This document shows, one piece after another, positions 13,201 through 26,491 of a stretch of DNA of 64,000 nucleotides (positions are counted from its first letter, which is position 1; each line of letters starts with the position of its first letter). The stretch covers positions 3,332,920 through 3,396,919 of the forward strand of contig VFFE01008422.1 of assembly GCA_008921705.1 (NCBI GenBank), in the 5' to 3' direction. The position numbers and the translations under genes are program-made. This stretch comes from Burhinus oedicnemus (lineage: Eukaryota; Chordata; Aves; Charadriiformes; Burhinidae). The notes below the pieces were generated by a model. It did not search any database and had not been told where the DNA came from. It saw only the letters and a program-made list of their open reading frames with translations.

Positions 13201-14021
13201 GTTTACAGATGATACACAGCCGGGAGGAGTGTTTCATGTGTCAGATGGTTGTGCCGCTATTCAGACTTTGACAAGCTGGAGAAGTCAGTAGGCAGGAACC
13301 TCATGAAGTTCATCAAGGGAAGTGTACAGTTCTGGGGTGAATAAAACCATGTATCAGTACATGCTGGGAGCCAATAAGCTGGAAAGCAGCTTGGCAGAAA
13401 AGGACATGGGGGTCCTGCTGAACAACAAGTTGACCATGAGCCAGCAATGTGCACTTGTAGCTAAAAAAGATCGACAACATCCTGGGCTGAATTACGAAAA
13501 ATGTCACCAGCGAGTTGAAGAGTGGCAGTTCTTCCTCTCTCCTCAGCACTGGTGAAGCCACATCTGGGTGCTGTGTCCTGTTCTGGGCTCTGCAGTGCAA
13601 GAGATACATGGACTTACTGGAGCAAGTCCAGTGAAAGTCCAAAAAGATTATTAAGGGGCTGGAGCATCTACCATACAAGGAGAGGCTGAAAGAGCTGGGC
13701 TGTTTAGCCTGAAGAAGAGAAGGCTCAAGGGGGATCTTATCAGTGTGTATAAATACCTGATGGCAGAGGATGCAGAAGACAAAGACAAACTCTTAGTGGT
13801 GGCCTGTGACGGGCAGGACAAGAGATAAAAATCCACAATAATAGTGGTTAAGCAGTGGAACAGGTTTCCCAGAGATGCTGGGGATTTTGTTCTGAGGGAT
13901 GTCCAAAATTAACTGGAGAAAGTCCTGAATAGCCTGATCTAACTGTAAAGGTAGCCCCTGTCAGAGCAGGGTGTTGACCCTCCTGATGTCTTTCCCAATC
14001 TCCATTATTCTATAACCAAAT
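10225..14021 (+). mobile_element. Old, nearly full-length CR1 LINE (ORF1 end, endonuclease, RT, 3' end)
   Basis: About 3.8 kb of heavily decayed plus-strand CR1. The order matches a complete element. An ORF1 C-terminal part lies near 10290-10450 (DGLLACMECA, then IEDLCCQ and an FSETLQ-like end). The ORF2 endonuclease lies near 11440-11720, with ESLWVRI-like and RLFRK.RLSRKRGG pieces. The linker, with stop codons, lies near 11750-12650. The RT follows from about 12700: KYRPVSLTSIPVKVM, QHGFMKGKSCLTKLI, DFSKAFNTVSHTI at 12952-12983, then SLAEKDMGVLL and [18 protein letters not shown] pieces. The 3' end decays at CCATTATTCTATAACC near 14000-14021. Dozens of stops and frameshifts show it is ancient and dead. 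The 5' edge is a guess, since I stop where ORF1 similarity stops. Confidence 0.85.
12675..13019 (+). pseudogene. CR1 ORF2 reverse transcriptase remnant
   Basis: This is the longest open stretch of the old CR1, about 114 codons. It carries the RT fingers/palm part: YRPVSLTSIPVKVMVEVLLE at the start, a QHGFMKGKSCLTKLITFY middle, and the motif A region DFSKAFNTVSHTIL, where CR1 normally has LDFSKAFDTVSH. The catalytic aspartate of motif A is retained as the D of PDFSKAF. The frame then ends in stops before motifs B and C. In the following sequence motif B can be seen only as [15 protein letters not shown] codons near 13109-13145. It cannot encode an active enzyme. Confidence 0.8.
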
Positions 14022-17000
14022 CTGTAGGAACTGCCTTAGTCTTCTAATATTGAAATTGTAATTATTTCTGTGTAAAGAGAGCTAAAAACTTGGGAATAGT
14101 GGGACAAAAATATAAGTACCAGAAATCCTTTGTACGTTTGAGACCCTTCTCATATTTCAGATAAAAGATTTTATTTGGCCCCTGTTATTGCCTGTTTCAC
14201 TTCTTTGCACTGTGACTGTGTACAGAAGATGAGGGATAAAAGCTACTTTGTATGGAAATACCCAAGTTAATTAACCAGACATAATATAATCCAAACCCCA
14301 CACATTTGGTATGAAATGCAGAGAGTAATTGGAAAATAAGAGTTCCAAAAGGATCTCCAAAGAGATAACAGCAAATTAGGGAGAAGTTTGCATTAAGGTA
14401 CGGGGGCAAGTACCCTCCTCCCAGGCAACACTTGCAACCACTCCCAAATGTGACTTACTTGGTGTGAGCAGGAGGGGCTGCTGCCCAGCCTGTATTGTAC
14501 TGCAGTAGGGTAATACGCTGCTTCTCTATAGGACAGAAGAGATTACAGCCATAATACTGCTCTCCTCCTGGATACATCAGAAATGCACTGAAATAGACAG
14601 ACTGCTTATCTTTTGGTGTAAAGTGTATATGTGGGTGGATAAGTGAATGTGTGAAATAAAAGTGTGATTCCACCATCACTTTGTCTATATATTGTATTCC
14701 ACTCACTCATCTTTTTGTGTGTGTTTTTCTTTGGACTCCAAAGTCCTTTGGCTGTTTCTAAAGCACATAGACCGGAATCCTGAGTAGAGCTTTTGTGATC
14801 CAGTTGCAATATTTCTCTTAATAAAAAGTGAATTTTTTCTGAGTGCCTTTAGCAGCACCGTTCTTGAGTCAACAAACCTGCAGAGCTGAGTCTCTGAGGT
14901 ACTCTTGGAGACACTGTCAAAGCACATGCTATCCCTCACGTTTAGTAGAAACTTATGGAAGGCTTTTAGAAGTTACCACCTTGTAATTCCTCCTTAAATC
15001 ACAATAATGCCAAAGTACATGAAAATAACTAGGCTGTTGCTGTCCCAAGACTCCTTGCTGCCATACATTTTAGTGTTATTTTTTTATTGTGTTTGTACAG
15101 TACTGATGACAGTGCAGCCAGGTGTTAAAAATTGTAACAGTGAACCCCAAGTAACCAGTTCTTTAGCAGGAAAAATCACCTATATTTATGTCAGTTGTAC
15201 AGTACAGGTGGATGGGATTATGTCTTTCCATAGTTATGTTGGTATCCCAGATTTTAATCTGTTTTCCATATGCTTCTACTGAAAAACATGGCATCTGAAA
15301 TATAGACCTGTGTCTGAACACCTTGTGATCTCCTCAGTATCTCTGGCAGACTTTAAGAGACTTCTGTCATACAGTAGTTGTAGATTTCCCTGCACAAGGG
15401 ACAGGTTGTTTTCAGATGGCTTTATAATTTCTTTTGTGTCTGCATGGCAGTACAAAGAGATAAGGATCCTGAGGATCCAGCCCTTTGTGTTGGGTCTCTT
15501 CTAACTTCTGAGGTGGAACTAGTGTGAAGCTGCCAGTTACAGGCAAAGCCAAGGTAGAGAAGCCAACAGTGAAGAGTGACGTGAAAGAGGAAGTCTCAAA
15601 GCTGCACAGTAAAGAAGCTGATTAGGGAAATGAGCCCTGCAATTAAGGCCAGGAAGAAATATAAATGACAGACAGAACACAAGGGACAAAGAAAAGTGAT
15701 TTTTAAAGGGAAATGAGGATGAAGAGAGATCAGGGGAAAAGAAAAAAAGACTAGACAGCTGCCAAAGAACAAAATTAGAGAAAAGAGTGCATTTAAGTAG
15801 GTTTAAAACTTGAGATATAAAATGCATCTCTACAAATATCAGGAAAGAGATCTTTTAGAAGGCACAATAGAAACAATTTGAAAATAGCCTGAATTCTGAA
15901 CAGTTATTAATTATAAAGACTATTATTAAAAAGAAATTCTAGTCCTCACTGTTGGCATATTTATCAGCAGACCCACAGCACTTTCAATTATAAATCCAAG
16001 TTTGGCTGAGTAGCAACTGTTGTACACCAAGTGTACAGCCATATTTCACATGTGGGTGAGCATCTTTTTCAAACACCAGGGAACATGATAATGATGCCCA
16101 AATACTACAGAGGAGTCTCATAGAAAAGACGGAAGAAGGTATTTGTGTAAATTCAATAGTTTGGGCATACTGCTAAAGTAGGAAACTCTCTGCTTGTGAA
16201 TATTTCCAGGCCAAATACAAACATTCCATCTGGCAAAATTCTAAACTTTTTCCTCCCTTTCACAGACTATTGAAACCCCTGACTTTTATTGGGAATATCG
16301 GCCCATATTGACGTATTCTAAGACTAACCTCTGCTACGCAGAACCTGTCTGGGACAGGGAATCAACATCTTGCTTATGTCTCAGTCACTGCAATTCTTAA
16401 CTTCTGCAAAACTTTGATAGTTGGCTTCTGCTTTCTGAATTCTTGTCTAAACTTTGAGACTGAAATTATCCAGGAAGTTAGTACTTTATTCTTTCCTGTA
16501 ACATACCATGGGGAATATGACATCTTGTACTGGGACAAGCTCTCCACCTTCAAAAGCACCTAATGCTTCTGAGTACTTTATAGTCTGGTTAGCCTGAACT
16601 ATGAAAAAAACCCCACTCACCTAGAGAAAACTAGTCAATTGGTTCAAAAGAGGATCTATTAAGCTGAGAGGCCTTTTACAGTGCTTTTATTTTTTTTTTT
16701 TTCTCGAAGGTACTAGGTGCTATGAAAAAGAAAAGAGCAGAAAGGCTGAGAATTGGTTGCCTAGTAAAGATGAAGGAAGAGGACGTTGAATGTGGTGAAA
16801 TCCCAATAGTTTAAGAGACTGAGTGGTGCTATGTGGCAGCTGATGCTGGTCTGTCTGAGCAGCTATGCTGACCGAGTGTCATTTTTGTTGACACCACTTT
16901 TTCTGATGTTGCTGTGTGAGGATAATTAGACTATATTATAATATACTGCCACTGAATTTGTAATCTGAATTTGCTAGGTTGTAACTTATGAGTGTTTAAC

Positions 17001-20000
17001 TCTGAAACATTAGTAAATTACTGATGTGTGTGTATGCATATAAAGAACAGATGATATTATACTTTGCTTGTTGTACTGAAATATGCTTTAGTGGAAAACC
17101 CCCAAATATTAAGCTTAAAGTGCAATGATGTAGACAAACTCAAAGATGAGTTAGTCATATACAATCATCAAGTCAATTGACTGTATTTACATTTTTTGCT
17201 TCCAAATGCTCCCTTTTACTCATATTTTTCATAGGCTTTGGATGTATGCGTTTAAAACAAGCAGAATAATGGTAGTACTGTCTATACTACTGATACTGGA
17301 CAATTTTCTCTTTTACTCCTGTAATATTTCAAGAAAGAAAAAAAAAACCAAAAATGAAAATCTTCCCTTGGTGTTCATAGTCAAACAAGTGCTGGTTCCT
17401 TGAAAATCAGTAAACTTGAGTTATGGAAACCTATTCCACAGAGAAGGAAAGACATTACTTCTGAATGGTACTGTTCAGTAGAACCAATAGCAATAAAATG
17501 TCTATGCCATAATTTTGACACATATGGTAGACTCATAAAAGTTTAGCACAATTACACCAAGCAGTGAAAGGAAGCTACTGCAAGGATAGTTATGGAGTGA
17601 GGCAGGCAGCTCAGGGAAAGTAGCAAAGCCCTAAACTCATGCATTTCTTTGCCATCATTCCACCAGATGAGCAAAGGAGAGCTGCATCCAGTTCTGCTAA
17701 TTTACTCGTCCCTTCTTTCTTCCTTCCAGCCTACTGCTAGATGCTTTTTAGACTGTGGGCTGCAAACCTAAGGCACAAAGCTGGAGTGCCCAAGCTACTG
17801 CTTATGCCAAGAAAAGTCTTGGATAGCCTAAGTTGAAATATTTGGGTTTTCTCAGGATGCAGGGCATGAATTCAGATATTAATTCATATCATCCTTGAAG
17901 AAAAATATTGCAGCTGGCTGCTCAGGGATATTTGTAACTTTTGGTTTAGGTTCCTTTTCCTTTGTTGCTTTCAATTTTTTTGGTTCTTAGTTGATTGTGC
18001 TAGGGACAACCCAAAGTTTGGTCTGAGTTTTAAGCTAATTTCTGATAGACTTTTACTTTGTTGCCAGTTTAGAAAAGCCTTTAAAAACTCATTATGACAG
18101 AGTGGAGTTTGTAATCCACCACTACATGTACTACTCTTTGTAACTACATGTTGCCTTTATACAGACTAGAGAACTGTCACACTGTTAGGTGCAATCAATC
18201 AGCAACTATTGAAAAAAGCTGCCAAGTTCATGGCAGCAAGTGTAAATTATTGAAGTCTTTCCAATAGCAGCTTAAAATGAGAATATCCAGATAACCCAGA
18301 GATCAATCATCATGCTGAAAAACTGCCTTGGTCTGCCAAAGAAAATTAGGTGAAAGAAAGTCTCATAGCTCTGTCAAAATGACTTTGTCATAGGCAATAC
18401 CAGAAGAAAAAGTATTCCTGAAAAAAACCACCCTACATTCAGGGTGGTTTGTTTGCTTCTTTTATGGAACCTATCTCTTTATCACCTTGTCTTTCTATGC
18501 CCAACATAGAAAATTATGTCAAAATAACACTTAGTGTTTAGATATTGACTGCAATAATCTTTTGCTCAATGTCAAATGAATATCAAAAAAGGCTATCATT
18601 CTGGTGGGTGTTATCTTGGTCAGTTCATAGCTGAAAAATCAGTTCCATTTCTTACTGTGTTCACTGCGTGGAAAATACATTGCTTTCAACTTCAGTGAAA
18701 ATAGTGTGAAACAGTCTGTTGACTTTTCTTCCCCACAAGAAAAGCATCATTTAATTGGAAGGTTTTTACACTTTTACAAAGAGAATAGAACAAACAAGAG
18801 AGGGAAAATATGAATGACCAGCTGACTGAATTCTTCTTACATTTTCTTAAGGAGTTCATTGAATAGGCTTCATACTCAGAAATTTTTACCAAATCTTCAA
18901 CAACAGATTGAAGAACGCAAATAAGCCCCATTTTTTTTTTAATAGTTTGTTTTGTCTCAGGACTTGAAATACATCACAAAGGACAGGATGAGTATGATCA
19001 ACTGTAGCCTGCCACTGAGTCTTAAATTTCTTGCAGAGGTCTCAAAAGTCACAGAGAAAGTAACCCATGTCAACAACTGGAAAACATTTTGATCACTTAC
19101 CAATTCCAAACTGGCACAGAAATATTCAAGCTGACTTCTCCTCTGTCTTGTAGAAGAATGATTGACTAATGAGAATACATACCGTTCCAGTAGGTAGGGT
19201 GTATATGATAGATTTTGTACAACAATTGTCAATGACATTATAGTGCATTTTGAATTTTTATGAATGTCTTCCATGCAATAAACTCACTGGGACAAGGCTG
19301 TTCAATTAAAAATAATCCTGGTATCAGAAACACCTTTTTTTTGTGTAGAATGAAATTGGAAAGGCTATAGTGACTAGCTGGCTTTTAGAATTTATTATGA
19401 CTATGAGCTTCCTGCTTTCTTGGCTAGGTTAAGATATGAAGTTACAGAAAAGAGGAGCAATAGTATGGTAACTTGAAGTTATACAGGTGTGTAAGTCAAC
19501 CTGCCTATCTTAATATTCAGATAAACCTGAATATTTTTGTAATTAGGTTGCTAAGAAAAGTTCCTCATCCTGAGATATTTAGGTGTCCGAAATAGGAATA
19601 TCTGAGGGTTCTGTGATACACTCATGAGAAAATTCCATGCAGTTTGCATGTAGTGGTACTTTGTTTCCATGAATGAAAAGGCAGTGAGGAAGGGCAGCTG
19701 CATTCAAAGGAGAACATACTTTTAACAAGTGAACATTCCACCGCATGGGGCAGATATCATCTACTCAGTACGTTGTCAAAGATCTTTGTATATTGACATA
19801 TATCAAAGAAGCATATTACTGAACACGTGGTATAAACAGACACTTCAAGAGTACAAAGTGATCTGGAAAGCTATTATGGGACATGGTAGAAGCTCTGACA
19901 AGGGACAGCAACCTGATAGCCACAGGCAAGCGCAGGATTGTTGTGAATGATGCTTCTGAAGTCAGCCAAAATGCCAGATGTTTTTTCTGAATCTGAATCT

Positions 20001-21011
20001 TCCAGATCTTGGCATCTACATGATTGTCTGACCAACCACAGAAACAGCAGAAGAGAAAGAACCATTGATTGTTTATAAAATTCTTCCCTATGTTCAGTAC
20101 AAATAGTATGTTATGTTTCCTTAAAGCTCTCCATCTGATCTAAAACCCTTTTGAATATATGAAGCTGTGAATTAAGACTTGGCGTGTTTTACAGAGCAGG
20201 AAGGAGAACAAATACAAAGGCAAAGCTGAGGCAAAATACAGATGCTGACACAGAGGCAACTGGATTCATTCTGCATGGCTCAGCATCTCTACACCCAGAT
20301 TGCTCTTCAGGATGTCTGGGTAAGGGAGTTACATTTCCAAATATAAAGAATCAAACTTAAAAATTTAGCCAAAGTGATAAACTGGACAGTTTGACATGGA
20401 TTAAGTTAATCATTGATATCTATTTTGATGCTATAAAGTCCTATAGAACTATTTTCTTTAAGACTGGCCATTTAACAGGAGTTTATATTCAGTTTAAAGA
20501 AATACACACTGCACTGTACTCACTAGGAAAGTGTTATAACTATTATACTTGATTGAAAAGTAAGTGATAAGTTCAAGGGAGAAAATAATTACCTTCCAGT
20601 TATTGTTGAACTTCCAATAATTAGACTTCTAGAAGTTTAATGGCCAATCTAGGGCTTTAATTTTTTAATAGCTTTAATTTTGTGGTGAAGATTCAGGCTT
20701 GGAGATCAGACCCAAGTGAATACACTTTTATTTGTCTTCTGATTGCATTTGTAATCCTTGAAGACAAGGAAGATAGATGCCCAAAACCAAGAGTTTAGTG
20801 GCAAATTTGTAAGTAAGGAGAATGAAGTCAGTTCGAAAACAGCAACTATATGTAATCCTTATTAATACTGAATAGGTTTTCCTTCTAGAAAAGCCACTGA
20901 CTTGCAGCACAGAATAAGGAAAACAGAGGAAAATAACAACACTGAAAAGTATGAACTGAATGTGAATAACTTAGCAAAAAATATGAACCACTTTGAACAA
21001 CTTGTTGAAAA
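14022..21011. other. AT-rich non-coding DNA
   Basis: No gene or repeat family was recognised. It contains a 10-bp perfect hairpin at 18425-18450 (listed separately) and short T or A homopolymers, for example near 16688-16703. Open frames here are short and featureless. Confidence 0.55.
18425..18450. repeat. Short perfect inverted repeat (hairpin)
   Basis: AAACCACCCT and AGGGTGGTTT form a 10-bp perfect stem around the 6-base loop ACATTC. It is GC-richer than its surroundings. It could be chance, or the remnant of a repeat. No terminator role is implied in this eukaryotic context. Confidence 0.6.
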
Positions 21012-21017
21012 TGCTAT
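21012..21017. repeat. Target-site duplication, left copy (TGCTAT)
   Basis: This hexamer is repeated exactly at 21363-21368, directly flanking the LTR. Confidence 0.9.
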
Positions 21018-21362
21018 TGTGGGAGACCTCGGCTGGTCCGAGGGATCGGAATGCAAGTTTAACATTGACCTTGAGCAGATACCCGTGTATCCTTGAAGAG
21101 ACTGGGGAGTCCTGAGAAGAGCGGAGCAAACAAGTGAACACAGTGATAAACATTCTAAGGGTTGGCAAACATCCTGGCTTTGACCAGAGCATGGACAGCG
21201 CGTGATCAACAATTGTATTGGCTGGCTGGCGTGTGATGTGAGAGTGGATTGGGCAGAAATAGAATGGTAGAGTATATAAAAAGGCACTGCTTGTAAAATA
21301 AAGGATGATAGAAGAATTACTGTAACTTGATATTCAGTGTCGTGTCCGTCTCTACAACGACA
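21018..21362 (+). mobile_element. Solo LTR, ERVK-like (6-bp TSD)
   Basis: A 345-bp element begins TGTGGGAGAC and ends ACAACGACA, so it has the retroviral TG...CA ends. It is bracketed by an identical 6-bp duplication, TGCTAT. Internally it has a TATA box (TATATAAAAAGG, 21273-21284) and a poly(A) signal (AATAAA, 21297-21302), followed by a short U5 (GTGTCGTGTCCGTCTC). Only one LTR is present and no internal retroviral sequence flanks it, so it formed by LTR-LTR recombination. Six-base duplications are typical of ERVK/alpharetrovirus-like integrases, which suggests, but does not prove, that class. The intact duplication and clean ends argue for a moderately young insertion. Confidence 0.93.
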
Positions 21363-21368
21363 TGCTAT
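21363..21368. repeat. Target-site duplication, right copy (TGCTAT)
   Basis: Exact match to 21012-21017 on the other side of the LTR. Confidence 0.9.
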
Positions 21369-24300
21369 GGGCAAAACCACATGTCTAATACTCTATTAAG
21401 TGTGATTTTTCATCCTTAAGCAATTTACATGCATCTAGGGTGAAATGTGGTATTAATCATACATCACATGACGCAGAGTGAGCCATGAAGCATTTCAGCT
21501 GCCTGTCAAATCATTGTTATTTTCAGAGATGTACATAAGATGAGTGTAATTATGAGCGTACATCAAAAAGTATTGAAAACAAGAAAGGAATGGTAGTAGG
21601 ACAAACAGTTCATTTTCAGAAAGAAACATCTTAAGAGGAACAAGTAGGTACAGGCAAATCTTTGAGTACCAGGAACACAACTTCTCCTAACGTATCTGAA
21701 AGAAATACCGTGTTTGCATATTGTGTTTTGTAGAAGTCACAGCTAAAGCAACAAACAGTTGTAAGCACTGAAGAACATTATGCATAACCAGTGTGAAGTT
21801 TGTCGTCTCTCTTCCTAGACAATATTTGTGACAGGAAAAAGGAACAGGTTTTGCAAATACAAGGCCAATGTCAAGAGCAGTAAGCCACAGGAGCAGCCTC
21901 AAAAAAACATAGGGGAGATCTCATGTGAATGAATATACTTATCTTCAGAAAACAGCAAGAGTTACATTGGCCATCTAGATGACTGTCAGGAGTAGATAAA
22001 CTGTGTTCTAATCATAGGTGACTAGGAGAAACTCAGTGAAAGCAGCCCTTCCAGAATTAGTTATCTATAGCTTGCATATGCACAGTATAACTGCTAGTTG
22101 CAACTATAGCTAGCAAATAGAAAAGAAATAGCTGGTAGGACAAAGGAGATCAATGATGCTAAGAAATGAGACAGGAGGAGTTAGGGTTTTTCAGATTTGT
22201 CCATTCCTTCCTCTGTATTACAGAGAGACCAAGACAAGTGCATCTCTGAGCCAGGTTTGCACCAAGTATGCTGGCATCTTTCTTCTTGGGCTTGTTAGCG
22301 CTGCTGTCCCCTTTGAATAATTTATTCCTAAGAAAGTTGTTTAAAAACTATTTTGTTTTTTCATCCCTTGTGTCTATGAGCTTTTATTTATTGTTCTATG
22401 TGTGAACACACATCCAGTCCTGATTACACGTTTTGACAGATGTCTTTATTACCCAGCGGAAGAGGACCTTTCCCGTAGGCATTGCTTTCTGTATGATTTT
22501 ATTTGACAGAACTGGTGTGTATTGTTCAATTCCTTTTGAAATGTTCTCTTGTGCAATTTTATGCTGTCATGCATCAAGAATTGCATACTTCTTTTATTTA
22601 AAAATCAATAAAACTTAAGTTAAAACAAAGAGAAGCTACTGATAACAAATACCTTGTTTAATCAAAGGAAATGGAAAGTTCATTTACCTTGCTACACGCA
22701 GAAGTATTGTATATAGAGAAGGGTTCTGAGGTTTTTGTTTGAAACAAAGTAAAGGTTTTATTTCCAAGTCTCAGGTCTTCTGTGCAAGACTTTTTATGGC
22801 AAACATTGCTAATAGCAAATTTTTTAAGAAAGATTGACTTTATAAAGGAATAGATCTTTTTGTGAAGCTTCTCAGATTCCTCTTGATATGGTCAAAAGCA
22901 ATTCTGTTCCTCATAGATGTTTGCGTTTTCCTTTGGTAGATATTGTATTATCCACATTATCAAAAGATTACCCCAAAATTTATCTCTTGATCAAAATCAA
23001 AGGGGATGTGACATATCTGAATGGAAACTATTTTAAAACAGATACATTAAAGACAAAAAAAATCTAGTGAAGAAACTGTAAAAAAAAAAGTCCTTTCTTG
23101 TTGCAAGGGCTCTGTAAAAGTAAAGTAATGTGTTCTTGAAGCATTTCTCAATAAATTGAAACAGAATTTAGTGGACAGGTTATAATTTATTCATGATTCT
23201 TAAGGAAAGCAAAGCAAAGTTCCATATTTAGTGATACTGCATTATAGTACTGGACTGTGGAAAAATAAAAACTTTCTAGTAGATTTGTTCATTTTGAGTT
23301 TTCTGGTAAATGGAAGCTGGTAAGATGGCTTTCCCTTACTGATGAAGATCTATGAGACTGTAGGTGCTGGCAACCATTTTCTAAGTTCACATCTGGGGAT
23401 TCTGTAGAAGGTGATTACACAAAACTAGATGACTGTCTGTAGCAGCTGGATCCTTCTTTCCTCAAATGACCTAGACACATGGAGGTGTTTGACTTGCACG
23501 GATGCCTCGCTGAGTTCATGTTGTGGTGATGACTTCCATGGTCAATGTACTTCAAATTTGAAATAAGATACTCTATGACATCTGAATCCATGTGGTATTC
23601 CTTCCTCTGTGAGAATAATGTTTTAATACATCAACATTATCATTCATGCAACAGTCCTTGAATGTAAAGTCCATGCTCATAGCAATCAAGAAAAGTAGTA
23701 GCTGTGCGCAGCCACTTTCCTACTGCACTGTTATTTAACACAGCACAATGATTACCAAGTGACAACACACCAGGACCTTACCCTTTCTATCCCATGGCAT
23801 GTTTTGATATGATTACATACTGCTGTTGCTGACTTTGATTTCTACTTCAAGCCCTGCGTGCTTTGTAGGACACATGCATGCTGAGGAAGAGTGAATTCTA
23901 AAACAAACTGTTGTGTCCCTGAGCCTTGGGATTGTCTCAAAAAACCAAGAATAAAACAAAAACCAACCACAGAACCTCTTTATTGCCCATTGGCATAATT
24001 GCCTAAAGCTTATACTTGGTACCTCTGTTTTTGAGAGCTGATGTAAATTAGGATTTTGTTGTACTTTATTAAGGCAGTTTTGCTTAGTGCAGGCTCCTAT
24101 TCAGATTATATTTCAGTTAAATACGTTCTCTCTTTACGTGTTCCTCTCTGTTTTCTAGTGGTTAATAGAGTGGTTCACCTTTAGTTCACCTGGCATGAGG
24201 AGAGATGAAGAATTAAAAGAAGGGAAATGCTGGTGTGTTGGCATAAACAAGGTGCAAGAGGAAAGGAAACACCATATGCAGCATTAATAAAAGACCAAGG

Positions 24301-26491
24301 ATTTGATTTTGGAGAAGGCTTTGGGTTAAGAGTGGTACTTACCTTAAACCTTTGCCCATTTTTAGTTTTGACTATATGGATCTCTGTTTATGGGGTGCCA
24401 GTGTTTTCCTTTGACCCTGCTTCTTGAGCTGCAGGATTATTACACGGATGATAGAGAGGTGAGGCATTCCCAGGCCTTAGTTTGGAAAGGACAGATTTCC
24501 CTGTTGATGTTTAATAGATACAATGCTGCGGCATGAAGTCTGTACCAGAAGTTACAGGAAGAAATTCAGAAGGCCGCTAGGTTGATAGACACATGTTCCT
24601 GTCCTGATTGACCAATAGAGGACACATTGCTGGAAATCTGTTCTGCACCTGCACACCTTTCTTTACGGTTAAGGTAAGAATAGATTATGTGTATATGATC
24701 TTTTTTAATGACACAGAGAATATGTTGAAGCATAGTTTATAGAAGGTTTTATAGCTTTTAATAACACTATTTTTCTTTTAATATTCCTATTCCTTATGGC
24801 TTTTCTCTTCCCTTTATTTGAAATCTTTACCTAATGCTAACAAAACTAGCCCAACTTCTTCATGACACCAGTTTTTTTTTTTCCTGATAGGCAGGGCTTC
24901 TTCCAATTCAAAATTACTTTGTCATTACACATTATACATATATCTCTGCATATATATGTGTATACATATTTTTTCCAAAGAAATGGTATTAGTATAATCA
25001 TTTATCAAAGGGGGCCCATGATTTTCAGTGATGGAATATTTCTTCTTCGGTGATTAATTTCAGGAGAGCCATTTTGTGAAAAATGATTGAGGTATGGTTT
25101 TTAGACAAAATGTGGGAAAGCTATATAAAACAATTATTTTTCTACACACATTACAGGGAAAGGAAAGTGAGTTATCTGTGGTTTAAAGACTTTTGTACTG
25201 TGAAGCAAGAATGACTTTCTTGTTCCTTCATGACTCTTAGAGATGGTCTATGTGTTCTCTGACAAGTTCTGGTGATTGCCAAAGGAAATGACTACATAGC
25301 ACAGATACAAAGGTAGAACAATACTGTTTTTAATTTCTTCTCCCAAACCTGGATTAGAAGAGATACTGAAATGCAACCTTGCTTTGGGAAACCAAACTAA
25401 AATTGTTTGTTGAATTGGAATAGAGCTGTCTTGGTTAGAAGATAAATGCAACCTGCTGCAGGAAAGTTCAATGTAACCTACTCAACAAGGTATACTTGAA
25501 TTTAAAACACAACAAAACTTCAAACAAAAATGTGGAGACCAAAGTAATACCAAATATGTAACCCCTCTTTTTCAGCTTTATTTAGATAACCACAACAAAA
25601 AATTTCAAAGGTTTTAAGGAGAAAACTCATCACTCCTGACAGCTGATTCTAAATATTTTGAGGGGCTGAAGTGAGTAATTCACTCAAGAATATCTGTAAG
25701 CAAGTTATACAGTGCATTTTTTTTATTACTAGAAATGGATGTAGGACTTCGTAGCATTTCAGCTGCTCATGATTTTTATGGGTATACGTGATAGTTTCCA
25801 GTGAACAGATGTGCTAACATTTTGTAAATGTCCTTTGGCCTATTTCAGTCTTTGGTGAGTGTGTGCTCTTTTGCGTATATGATAGTGGCTCACACTGCAT
25901 AACAGCTCATGGTGTAGTAAATGCTATTCATAGCCTTGGAAAGATGGATTTCCACTCATCTTTGTGAATTTCTTTCCCAAGACTGCAGGATTATAATTAT
26001 GTCTGTGAGGGAGAATATTATTATGGTAGATTTATTTAGGGTTCTATGTGCAATGTGTTTTAAGTTCAAACCTGGTTCACTGGAATATGTGAAAATCTTA
26101 ACTTATAAGACTTAAACTAGAGAAATAAGAATAAAGTTATCTCTTATTATGTACATTAACACACCTTTTTTTAAAAAAAACCAAACACTAACCTTTTCAT
26201 GTCTATCTTCATTATTTTGTGATCAATGAAACTTCCTATATTTCAAATTTTTTCTTTTAAAAAAAGAACAATCATTATATAACTTGCTGTACATGAAAGA
26301 TTATTCTAATACCAAAAGCTTGAAAAGTTTGGATGGAAGGTCCCAGATGGTCATCGACCTCTGAACATTTATTGTACCAATTAACCTTTCAAAATGGCAT
26401 CCATTCTGTCACATTATGAGTTCACGATATTCTGCTTGAAGCAGGTTTCTGCAATACATTAAAAGCATAGAGCTTTGAAGTTTGATCCAGC

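Noticed and set aside
18411..18465. Hairpin considered as a microRNA precursor or terminator
   Set aside because: The stem is only 10 bp, far too short for a microRNA precursor, and a bacterial-type terminator makes no sense in this eukaryotic DNA.
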